From: Pseudopyrenochaeta lycopersici | Lineage: Eukaryota > Ascomycota > Dothideomycetes > Pleosporales > Pseudopyrenochaetaceae | Assembly (NCBI GenBank): GCA_003313425.1 | Contig: NHZP01000010.1 | Span: 868,001 to 932,000, forward strand | Reading direction: 5' to 3' | DNA: 64,000 nucleotides | Shown: positions 48,335 to 57,981 of the stretch, one piece after another | Layout: each line of letters starts with the position of its first letter | How positions within the stretch are numbered: position 1 is the stretch's first letter | Made by a program: the position numbers and the translations under genes | Notes under the pieces: generated by a model | Seen by the model: only the letters and a program-made list of their open reading frames with translations | Databases searched by the model: none | What the model was told of the DNA's origin: nothing

Positions 48335-48715
48335 CAGTGGCAAAAGATCATCGCCAGGCTTCACTACCCCACAACACTACACCATATCTTCTCTTCGAGT
48401 AGCCGACGGAGCAACTTTGACGAACTCAGTCCGTGACCTAACCCTCTTCAGCAGCACAATCATAGGATGAACTTAATGCCTGACAACACCACACCGAATC
48501 AGCGTTTTAGGGGGGCCATAGAGTCACATGAACCGTTTCAGTCCTAGCCTTCTACAGTGGCACAAGAGCATAGCCAAGCTTAATGCCAGATAACACTACG
48601 CTGCAGTTTCTCTTTGGGTTAGTCCACAGACTGATATGGCCCTGTATACTCAGCGTCCTAGCCTGCTCCAGGAGCAGAAGGATATAGCCAAGCGCTATGC
48701 AGACTCGCGATCTGT
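48335..48715. repeat. Diverged tandem repeat, period about 106-114 bp
   Basis: Four imperfect units begin at about 48335, 48449, 48555 and 48669. Each starts with a CAGNNGCANAA-like box followed by an ATAGCCAAGCTTAATGCC-like box and then GACAACACCACAC or a variant; units end in TCAGTCCTAGCC-like sequence. Units 2 and 3 are most alike. The fourth is incomplete. No unit is open in a fixed frame, so it is not coding now. Confidence 0.7.
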
Positions 48716-48833
48716 CAACAACATTCTCTGCTTCACTGGGCAGAGCTCCAAATAATAGCCAGAATGCGTTCGGCGCCGAAGCACAGTCGGACAGATGGCG
48801 GACCGTTCAAAGAACCACAAGGTGGAATCTGTG

Positions 48834-48839
48834 TATAAA
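48834..48839 (+). promoter_or_regulatory. TATA box upstream of the small secreted-protein candidate
   Basis: TATAAA lies about 99 nt before the ATG at 48933, and a C/T-rich stretch ending in CTCACCATGA leads into that ATG. This arrangement is typical of a fungal promoter and leader and supports the upstream start. Confidence 0.6.
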
Positions 48840-48932
48840 GAGATCGCGACGGCCACCCATAAAGAGCCAACAAGTAATCATATCTTCTATTCTCATACAC
48901 TCCTTCACATCGTATCGTTTGACTTTCTCACC

Positions 48933-49688
48933 ATGAAGTTCGTTCAGAATCTTATCTTGATTATTTCTTGCCTTGGAGTGAAGTGAATAGCAACGGCTTA
49001 TTATACCTTCAACTATGGCTGACGAGTTGAACAGCACCATGGCAGCGCCGACATCCCCCAATTTGCAGCCTTTGATGTCACTTGACCCAGTGGCTGTTCC
49101 CAAGGCGAAGGGTGCAGCCCGCAGTGTGAAAGACCTAAGGGCCCGGATGCCCCAAGGCGAGTCCGCCCTAGGTAATCCGTAATTGACCTTGACTAATATC
49201 TCGTTAGGGGGGACTCCGAGCTTTGCTCCGACGATCTTCGATGAGCTGATCGATGCAAACATTGTCATTGCGCCACCGTGGGGTATGCGTAAGTGGACCT
49301 TACCCACTTCTAGCATTTAAGAATACTTACATTCAACTTAATGCAGCCGACGATCTTCCACTAGGGGGTGGCGACTCTAGTGATGATTCAGATCCCGCTG
49401 TTCCTTCTCGTATCACTGCGCCTGGAAATCCAGGTGTCCCAGCTGTTGGTAAGTCCCCAAGATGCTGCCACTGTTGTGCGTGTTGGTTTTGTGCTCACAG
49501 CTATAGCTCCGGGAATGCCTAACACTTTACCAGTATCCAACGTTCCTCCGTCAAGTAATCCTGCTGTGCCAAACTTGGCCGCACCTGTCACTGGAACAGT
49601 TGGTACGGGTGTGCCTCCTCCTCCCATGGACTTATCGGCTTGGGCAAGGCAGCTGGAGTTGCTTGCCATGATCATGCGAGAGCTTTGA
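48933..49688 (+). CDS. Small Pro-rich protein, candidate secreted (unknown function)
   Basis: Five exons, 48933-48982, 49035-49171, 49208-49288, 49347-49448 and 49501-49688, give 185 residues. The first exon encodes MKFVQNLILIISCLGV, a good signal-peptide core with a Lys at position 2. A 52-nt intron with a CTGAC branch site joins it in frame to NTMAAPTSP. The remaining three introns are all in phase 1, so the two inner exons could be lost without a frameshift. The mature part is rich in Pro, Ala, Asp and Gly, ends in a predicted helix (WARQLELLAMIMREL) and has no cysteine. I do not recognise a family. An alternative start at 49015 gives a 175-residue protein without signal peptide; the TATA box and CT-rich leader favour the upstream one. 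Lineage-specific secreted protein, perhaps an effector, is inference only. Confidence 0.6.
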
Positions 49689-50510
49689 GTGGCGGCTAAG
49701 TTGGAGGAGAAGAGGTTTTACGTTTCGCTTCAAATTGATTACGCAGTGTAAATTTTAGTGACCAGCGTGGGGTCGCATTTTGGTCACTTTTAGTGTTCAT
49801 TTTTGTTCTTGGTGGTTCCTGAAGCACGTCGAAGATATTTTATAACGTCACTCACTACGTATCAATTTATTGTCTGTCACTCTGCACGCGCAGAATCAAA
49901 GTATTTTTTTCCTTTGGTTGCGTCAAAAGGCCGAACGGAAAAGATATCCCACTCATGCATATTGCAGGCAGGTGCAAGCAATAACAAAAACAAGAACTGA
50001 GGGTTGTCATGCGCCCGTCCATTGTGAATTGAGGCAGATTCACTTGTTCGAATCTGTAACAGAAAATGGTGCATGAGGTTAAGGATTCGGTCTTACTAAC
50101 CTGAATGGGATCTCCGCAGCCCCGTCATCTTTACAGAAGAATGGCAGGGATATTAATTGCCACGTTCGCTAACGTTGCTTGGTCTTTCTGTTCACGCGAT
50201 GCTTCAGACAAGTCCTATCGGGCCTGTAATGCTAGCGTCGCCTTGCTATCGATTTCATCACTATCCAAGATCGAGGTGGTGTCGGATGTAGTCGCCGAAG
50301 TAGACGTTAGTACTAGAGGATAGGTGGCGTATCTCAGGTCAGCTTACTAGCTAGTTCCACCCAGCAATCTCTCTATAGGGTTCGCACTTCTGCAATCCTA
50401 TTCTACTTTGGTGCATATCTCGGGATTTCCATAGCCGAGCTGACCATGTTGAGAATGAGAACGCATAAGCAAACCTTCGAGGACATTGGGCATGCTTGTA
50501 GCGTTGGCTT
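49689..50510. other. Intergenic, small gene 3' flank to GMC promoter
   Basis: About 820 nt. Poly-T patches occur near 49905. A 72-codon frame at 50105-50323 (+) has no domain or splice support. The right end is the GMC promoter. Confidence 0.45.
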
Positions 50511-50517
50511 TATATAT
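50511..50517 (+). promoter_or_regulatory. TATA box of the GMC oxidoreductase gene
   Basis: TATATAT, about 50 nt upstream of the ATG at 50566. Confidence 0.55.
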
Positions 50518-50565
50518 CATGCTGAAGCCTCGAACTAAGGTCCAACTGTGTTCAGTCTGACTGCC

Positions 50566-52233
50566 ATGGCCTCAATATTTGATTACATCGTTGTTGGAGG
50601 AGGCACAGCAGGTGTAGTAATAGCCTCACGTCTCAAGCAGTACCTTCCAGAATCCAAAATCGCACTCCTGGAAGCAGGACCTAATGCCGTGAACCATCCA
50701 AGAGTCAATGACGTATCCGATTCGAATGCTTGGATTGCTCTCCTTCAGGAAGGTCTAGTGGTTGACTACTCTACAGTACCTCAGGAGCATCTCGATAATC
50801 GGGAGATCATGAATCCTGCTGGACGTTTCTTATCCGGCTCGAGTGGCGTCAACATGGGCAACTGGATGCGAGCTTCTACTGCGGACTATGGTCTCCTGGC
50901 AAAGAGGGCGGGTGATGAGAGGTTCACATTCAACAATATGTTAAAGTACTTCAAGAGGCTAGAGACGCACTTCGACAATGACGCAGACAAGGATCACTTT
51001 GGTTTTGACGGACCGTTTCATACCCTCGGTGGGAGGAAGTATCCACTGAGGGATGTTTTACAACAGAGCGCAGAAAAGTTGGGCCATCGCTACAACCCCA
51101 ATGCAACAAAAGGCGATCCGACCGGGCTGGCCGACTTTGTTCAGTGCTTCCGCGCTACTAGCGATTCCACAGCGACGCGTCAGCATAGTGCTAGAGTGTA
51201 TGACCTCAACGGCGTGCAGCTTTTCTGTGACACACCTGTTGCGCGGATTTTGTTCGATGATTCCAACCAAGCGGCTGGCGTTGAGTTACACTCTGGGCAA
51301 AAACTTTTCGCAAGCAGGGAGGTGATCATCTCATGTGGTGCGCAAAAAACACCTCAAATCCTTATGCTCTCCGGAGTCGGTCCTTCCAACGAACTTTCCA
51401 AGCATGGCATCCCAACCATCGTTGATGCACCCGCTATTGGTCAGAACCTTTTTGATCATTCAGCTTTTATCCAGTACTACAAGCTCAAAGACGCTTCCAA
51501 AGGCTATGCACTCCCATTCACTGGGACTATGCGGCCAGAGTATGGTCAAGGGATGCCAGTCGACTTTTCTCTTTTCGCAAATATTCCACAAGCAGAACTT
51601 GTCCCACATCTCAAAGAAGACGGCCTTGACACAACCCTAACAAATGAGCAACACCCTATACTACTTGACAAGAGATGTCACTTCATGAGCATCATGTTGT
51701 ACTTCCCCTTCGGTGCCCATCCGCTCCTGTTTCCTACAATTAAAGAAGACGATGTACACATTGGGCTCTCAGCACTGCATATGCTCCCACTCTCCCGCGG
51801 AAGTGTGACCCTCAATTCCGCCAATGTCAACGATAAACCTATTTGCAACCCGCGCTTCCTCTCTACCAACACCGACCGCTTCATTCTACGGCGTGCTGTG
51901 CGTGAGAATCTCATCTTGGTTGAAACGGAACCGCTCGTATCTGAAATTCACGGCGAAGTCGCGCCCGCAGATGAACAATTCCCGGTTTTAACGAGCAAAA
52001 GTAGTGATGAAGAGATCGATGCAAGAATTAGGGCTTTCACAAACACAGTTGCCCATCCTATGGGTACTTGTGCGCTAGGAACAGTGCTGGATGATCAATT
52101 TAGGGTCAAGGGTGTAAAAGGATTGAGGGTATGTGACGCGAGCGTGTTCCCAGAACCGATTGCTGCGATGCCGAGCTACACCATCTATGCATTGGCAGAG
52201 ATGTGTGCTGAACTTGTTGCTGGAAAGGCATAA
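50566..52233 (+). CDS. GMC-family FAD oxidoreductase
   Basis: A single exon encodes 555 residues. The N-terminus has the FAD dinucleotide-binding fold YIVVGGGTAGVVIASRL, then GRFLSGSSGVNMGNWMRAS, a form of the GMC GGSSxxN motif. The second GMC signature is SCGAQKTPQILMLSGVGP. Near the C-terminus, NTVAHPMGTCALG supplies the first catalytic histidine, followed by GLRVCDASVFPEPI. The family usually has a second His or Asn in the stretch before YAxAE; here the sequence reads AAMPSYTIYALAE with Met at that place. Members oxidise alcohols, sugars or aryl alcohols with oxygen or other acceptors; this one has no signal peptide, so it is probably intracellular, and its substrate is unknown. The upstream frame has no ATG before 50566. 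Lack of introns contrasts with its neighbours. Confidence 0.9.
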   Translation: MASIFDYIVVGGGTAGVVIASRLKQYLPESKIALLEAGPNAVNHPRVNDVSDSNAWIALLQEGLVVDYSTVPQEHLDNREIMNPAGRFLSGSSGVNMGNWMRASTADYGLLAKRAGDERFTFNNMLKYFKRLETHFDNDADKDHFGFDGPFHTLGGRKYPLRDVLQQSAEKLGHRYNPNATKGDPTGLADFVQCFRATSDSTATRQHSARVYDLNGVQLFCDTPVARILFDDSNQAAGVELHSGQKLFASREVIISCGAQKTPQILMLSGVGPSNELSKHGIPTIVDAPAIGQNLFDHSAFIQYYKLKDASKGYALPFTGTMRPEYGQGMPVDFSLFANIPQAELVPHLKEDGLDTTLTNEQHPILLDKRCHFMSIMLYFPFGAHPLLFPTIKEDDVHIGLSALHMLPLSRGSVTLNSANVNDKPICNPRFLSTNTDRFILRRAVRENLILVETEPLVSEIHGEVAPADEQFPVLTSKSSDEEIDARIRAFTNTVAHPMGTCALGTVLDDQFRVKGVKGLRVCDASVFPEPIAAMPSYTIYALAEMCAELVAGKA

Positions 52234-52770
52234 CCAAAACGGATTTGAGATCTATAGAAACTGGGCTCGTCTCGAGCTATAGTAGGCTCATTAATAGAAT
52301 GAAAGATATTTTTCACTAAAACAGACTTTGGCGTATTTATTGCTACTAGTTGGTAGTCAAGCATAGTCTCTAATTGACGCCTCCTTGTTTGTAGCGTTGT
52401 CACTCTCACTTCCCACGCCAATATGAACATAGCTGGCATTCTACTAGAATCATATCCATTTTGCGGATTATTAAGTTAGGTCATATACTGACTTGATTTG
52501 TTCAAGCTATTTTGGCAGTTTTTTTTTTTTTTATTTTAGGAAGACAATAACTGCCTCAAGGTCACCTTGCAAACTTGGCTCGAATGCTACTTCAGAGCGC
52601 TGATATTATCAAACTGCAAAAGTCATCCGCCCTCCTTGACAGTTGAAACAGGGAAAGATTTCGTCGAATTGCAAGGAGCCAGTACGTCGTACAAGTGCGA
52701 TAGGGCCACAATACTATTCGTTTGAACACTGTTCAAATCCAGATAAATTCTGCGACTATCCTTCGACCCT
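52234..52770. other. Convergent 3' flanks of GMC and NLR-like genes
   Basis: 537 nt between the 3' ends of the two genes, AT-rich, with a long T-run near 52519-52531. No coding signal. Confidence 0.6.
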
Positions 52771-55700
52771 TTATTTACCGTGTTTTAACGCCCTCTCCCC
52801 CAAGTCCACTCTTCTATGTACACTAACTGGAGTCGGACGTCTGTGTTTTGTTGGCTCACCAGTCGGTATATCAATCACTTTCCTATGGTGCTTGTGTTTC
52901 TCCTCAACTACATCTCCAGGCTTCTCACCCAAGTACACGATGCGAATTTGCTTCTTCCACTCTCCCAAGGAAGCGTCATCAAGCTTTGCGTTCTTCGACT
53001 TGGAGGCGGGAAATATGCAGACAACGCGGTGAGTCTGGCGGTTATGTTCTCGCATCGTGGTTGGCAAGGGTGCTTTGGTAGGCCCATGTAGAGATTCGTA
53101 GCATCTCTGATCCAAATAGCAGGGTCCGAAGCATTCGAGACAGATGTGTACACCTTCTTCGATGGAGATATCCTTGCTACAGACGGCGCAGACAAATTTC
53201 GGCAGTGCACTGGCTTCTGCGTGCCCAAGCTTGTCAAGCCGTTGCCATGCTTTGGCAGAGTTATCGCTGTCGCGTATCGCATTGAAGAGCCTCCCAAGCT
53301 GTAGAAATCCAAACCAATCATTAGATGTGTCACTGTCGGAGAGCACGTCTAAGCATGCTCGTATGGTCTTAGATACAGCCTCCTTTGCTTCTGCAGCTTT
53401 CCCCGTAAGGGTGAGGTAGTAAGCTCGACAACATAGCACAGGAACACCCAACCATATGTCGATATCTTGCTGCAAGTTCTTCAGCCGCTCTGCATGGTCA
53501 ATTTTCTCCACTGTGGTATCCGTGTATGTGGTACGGGCTTTCCTTGCCTGTTCAAGGTAAAGTCGAGCTAAAGGATCGACGACAGAGTATATATCAATCC
53601 CAATCACGTTGTCTTCCGATGGCTTTGTCGATGACTTTAGTGAGTTCGCGTGATTGACCGCCTCTTGCCAATAATGAACGACCTCTTCTTTTCTTTCCGT
53701 GTCACCGCACTGATGCAGTATAGAGCCATACGCACGCTTCACATAGAACGATTCGGCAAGATGACCATCTGCAATCTTGAAAACTCGAGCGAAGAACTTG
53801 TCAACCACTTTTTCCCAGTCTTTGATAGCTTTGGCGCCGAGTAGAAACTTCTGGAAGTTGTCTGGAGCAACGAAGTCATAGACAAGACGATACAGGTATA
53901 GCTTGTTGGGCTGTTTATCTGCGAGCGGACTCTTGTCCGTGAGTGCTTTGAGGAAGGCAACGATGTAGGGGCCCTTCTCCTGCTCGTAGTAGAACTGAAA
54001 TGCCTTGAGGTACCGCGCGTATCGCGTGGTATCATACTGGAGACTTTGTAGGTGGAATTTCGCGGCTTCATCATACATACTGTGTCCGCGGTCCTGATGT
54101 GCCGCCCAGGTAAGTTCGGCTAGGCCTATAAATGTGTCGGCGATCATGATCGAGTCGGCATCCGCAGTTTGACCGCTGTTTATGAACTTCTGGGTTGCTC
54201 TTTCTAATAGCTGTTGGGCCTTCTTGTGCTCGCCTTTCCCAATCAAGTCATCAGAAATGGTCAAGCAGGCTAGCATGTTGTCTTCCCACGGATTTTCGTC
54301 CAACATTTGCACCTGATCGAGGAGTGTTTGTGCCTCTCTGTGTGCCTCTTCATCGTTCCTCTCAGACATTACGAAGATTGTCCGAGCAACTTGAATTTTC
54401 CATAGCCAGGACTCCTTTTCCTGCTTCGTCCCAACTCCTTCTGCATTTTGTGCCCATTTAATGATTCTTTGCATTTGTTGCCACGAAAGCTGATCTTGAT
54501 CTTTCAAACAAGGTGAGTTATCACCCGCATCATCATCTGAGTAATCAAACTGCTCGTGTCAGCAGGCGTCATAATATCTATGTTTGGAAAACACCTACTT
54601 TGGTCACATAACCATGTAGGAAGCATACAGCAGTGAGCTGCGCCCGCCTAGTATACGTATTCTCCAGAAAAAGAAGCCTGGCCAGTCGTTCCGCAGCCAC
54701 TTTTAGCAGGACTGTATGGCCTTGACTTGACTTTTGGGCGACGAGGAAATTCTGTATCATTGTTTGGTTCAGGCCAACATGCTCATTGATAGCATCCGTA
54801 TCAGAAAACCACCTCTTCATCTCTGTTACTCCGTCGTTCTTATACAGCCAACGATTTCTGTTCTCTTCAAGCCATGCACCTTCCGTATTTGCCCATAGTT
54901 GATGGCTCATGTACTCCGACCTGGTCCAGAAGAGCGAGTCGATGTAGCGCGGTTCGGTCAATGATTGGACTAGCAGCACGCGGAGTTCAGACTTCTTGTT
55001 GACATCCGCCTTATCAATGTCTACCTTATTCAAGTGATGAAGTAAATGTTTCCCAGCGTAAGTTCGGAGCTTTTCGCTTTTGTCTTCTCTCTTCGAGGTG
55101 AGGATTTGAAGACATTCCAAGGCGAGTTCAACATGAGCGTTGTGCACGTCGTAGCTTAATGTAGGCTTGTTGGATCCTCCCCAAAGAATGCGCTCAAGCT
55201 CCTTCTTGTCGTAGTCTTTCTTCCGCGGAGATACATGCGTCAAGAACCGATGCACGGATTTAATTTCGGCCGTTCTGAGATGTTGTTCTGCATCAGTCAA
55301 TGTAGTCAAGCTTTCCGATTTAGAAGCCGATGAGGCTCGCAACAGTTCTGCTTTGACTTCCGGCAGCGTAAATTCAAGTTTTTGCGACTCGTTAACACCT
55401 AGGAGAGGCTTCAAACGTTCCCGTAATGGCCTTAAAGACGTTTTGTGTTCTCCAAGGCACAGTGCTGCGTCCATTTCATCTAATGTCAACGCTTCTCGAG
55501 CTGTCGAAGTCCAAAGCACAGCCTTATTCAGTTCCTTAATGTCTTCGTCTAGGAGCTCCTCGTTAAGTCTTTGGATTTCAGCCTTGGCCTGCGTTCCTCT
55601 CGATTTCTTCGCAGTCTCAAGGATCTCCTTGATATCTTCCAAGCGATGCTTGGTGCGAAGATGCTCTAAAATGACGGACATCCACGCAAAATCGCCACCT

Positions 55701-57355
55701 GATGCTTTCTTAATAGTACTGATAATTTTCCTCTGGTATTCCAAGGCTTCGTGGTTATCACTATACTCAAACGCAGACATATATCTCAATTTGAATTTGA
55801 TGAATGCTTCAATATCGGCGCTGTTGTGGATAATGTCGTCGCTACGAAGATGTATACGCGCACATGAATCTCCATTGAACGGCCCTTCTGCACTTCGAGT
55901 ACTGACAAGGATCCGGAAGTTGTGTTCTCCACAGGTAGCCAAAGCATTCAGCAGGACGCTAACGTCTTTTATTTGATCATCTTCAAGGCCATCGATCAAT
56001 ACGAAGAACTTTCGTTTGGATGATGTGGCTGTTGTCGCTGCTGTATTGTCGAGCAAAAGTTGTTTCCAGGCAGCGTAAATATTAGGATTGAATCCCATGC
56101 GTTGGCAGATCCCTGCTGCTGCTTTGATTAACGACCCAGACGTTATGCACTGCCATAAAAGGTATCTGGATACCAGAGCGAGGAGGTACTTGTCTTTCCA
56201 GTCGATGGACGCATCGTGGAAGTAGTACACAACAAAACTGCCATTACTCTCTTGTTCCAGTCGTTTTGCAACGCTCGCCATAAGATGTGTCTTTCCCGTA
56301 TTTTTGGCCCCCTCAATGACCAAGATTGGATTTGACGTAGTTGTCTTCGGGTCGCGCCAGGATTTGAACAGATCCATACTGAACAGCCAATCCCCAGTTT
56401 TAGGAAGACTTTCAATCTCTCCAAGCCTATTTGCCCATACGCGTTTTGGCTCAACGTCGCCGAATCCGATAGCTTTTGAAACGGTGATGCGCCACGCTTT
56501 AGCATCTGCTGCCGTCTGCTCTTGCTCTAATATTTGCTCGATTCTTGTGACCTTGTCAAATGATAACGCGGTGAGAATATTATTCTCCTCTTCAACCAAG
56601 ACACTCAAGCCAGCGATCAGAGCGTCAATCTTGCTGTCGCCCAGAAATCCTTTTCGAGCACCGTCTTGCCATTTCCCCTTCGGAGAAAGCATTTCAACAC
56701 TGTATCGAAATATCTGAACGACTTGATACAGAAGTTTTGTAGCAATGTATTGTAGTCCAATGTTCGTGTCCTCGGAATCGATGTCGTACGTATGGAAGCG
56801 GCCGATGAAGTAGTTGCATCTCTCAAAAAGCTCATCCAGCTTCTCGAGTGTTTCCACGTAATTGAGCCAGAATTGGAGGAAGAATCCAATTGCATTGAAG
56901 CACATTGGTGCAGGTGCAAAAGCCAAGGATGCTCCCCCAGCTATACGCTCACCAAGCGTGTTTATGCACCTGACCGTGCTCGTCAAAGTATTCCTGAACT
57001 TGTGATGCTTTTCGTCTTTGTCTTTGTATTTCAGGTTGGTCTTATCCAGGCCGTCAAAAATATCTCTGGCAATGGCTTTGTCGTTTTCTTTGATATCGTT
57101 ATTCTTATCTGGTGGATTCTGACCTTTCTTCTCGTCCTCGGGTTGCTTGCTCTGAAATATTGCTCTCACTGACCACTTCTTCTTTTCCGTGTTTTGGCGA
57201 TCAGAGAGCCACTTATAATCTTCGCGTATCTTTAACCTTATATCCTCCATCTCAAGCTTCGTACGCTCATTTCTGTCTTTGTTATGAGCCTCTCCATTGT
57301 GTGCATCAGCCTTGTCCGCGCCGGCTGATTCCTTCTGTCTGCGTAGAGCGAGCAT
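52771..57355 (-). CDS. NLR-like STAND protein: Goodbye-NACHT-helical-ZZ finger
   Basis: Two exons, 57355-54599 and 54549-52771, joined across a 49-nt phase-0 intron, give 1511 residues. Residues 1 to about 118 are very charged. Residues about 120-290 match the fungal STAND Goodbye domain (INTLGERIAGGASLAFAPAP, YVETLEKLDELFERCNYFIG). The NACHT domain has Walker A IEGAKNTGKTHL (about 349-356) and Walker B FFVLIDGLEDD (about 450-460). Helical repeats follow; the part after the intron is TPR-like. Residues about 1371-1430 form a ZZ-like zinc finger: CAVC, then CLEC, CYLDQRC and a final HNRQTH. Such proteins act as cytosolic sensors in heterokaryon incompatibility and proposed fungal innate immunity; the N-terminal domain should be the effector module and the C-terminal half the sensor. 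A TATAAG lies about 70 nt upstream. No frameshift or premature stop interrupts it. Confidence 0.88.
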
Positions 57356-57981
57356 ACTCGAGAAAAGAAATTTGGATTTTCAGGATTGACGAGGCCGAGA
57401 AAGATGTTCATCGGCCTTAGATCTTATACAATCGGGGAAAGCCCCTCACTTCAGCTTTATGACAAGTGGGAAACGCCGTGAAGCGCTCGCCTATAATCGT
57501 GCGTCTGACGGTCAGCGCTCCCTGTGCGTTCTAGCGAATGGAGCTGCAGATTAGTGACTTGCGATATGCACGCTCGCCTGAGATCGCCATTTTGGACAAG
57601 GCAAGAGTGGCAGGGCTAGTAGATCCTCGATTAAGTAGACGATATACGGATTTGACCAGCGATTGTCGCCTCCTCTTCTTTGTGGAGGGTGGAGATTTGT
57701 GCGACCATGGTTGGGCTCAAGAGCGAAGGACAACAAAAGGGCCAAGGGAAGGAAGGAAGGAAGGAAGAGGCGAACGTCACAATAAAGATTCCCAAGTTGC
57801 ATTGCGGCATGTTTGTGATTACTTCTGATATTGATTCTTCTAACCAGTACGAAAAACAATTTCGTATGATACAACGCGAGTCAGATTACCCATCCACTCG
57901 CTATGCTCAAATCCCAAGACACCAGAAATGACAATCTGGAAGCTGTAAAATTCCTCACCACTTCATCTCTTTCCGAATGGC
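57356..57981. other. NLR-like gene promoter and carboxypeptidase 3' flank
   Basis: 626 nt between two minus-strand genes. It includes TATAAG on the minus strand (57423-57428), suited to the NLR-like gene, and a GGAA microsatellite. A 96-codon plus-strand frame (57538-57828) covers the purine repeat and is not supported. Confidence 0.5.
57747..57766 (+). repeat. (GGAA)5 microsatellite
   Basis: Five perfect GGAA units in the intergenic region, flanked by more purines. Confidence 0.85.

Noticed and set aside
50105..50323. Small frame of 72 codons upstream of the GMC gene as a second secreted protein
   Set aside because: Hydrophobic start is weak, no promoter elements or introns, and length is within chance.
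54549..54599. Two separate genes in place of one NLR-like gene
   Set aside because: The gap between the frames has a good donor (GTAGGT) and acceptor (GAGCAG) in matching phase, and the downstream frame has no ATG at its natural start.
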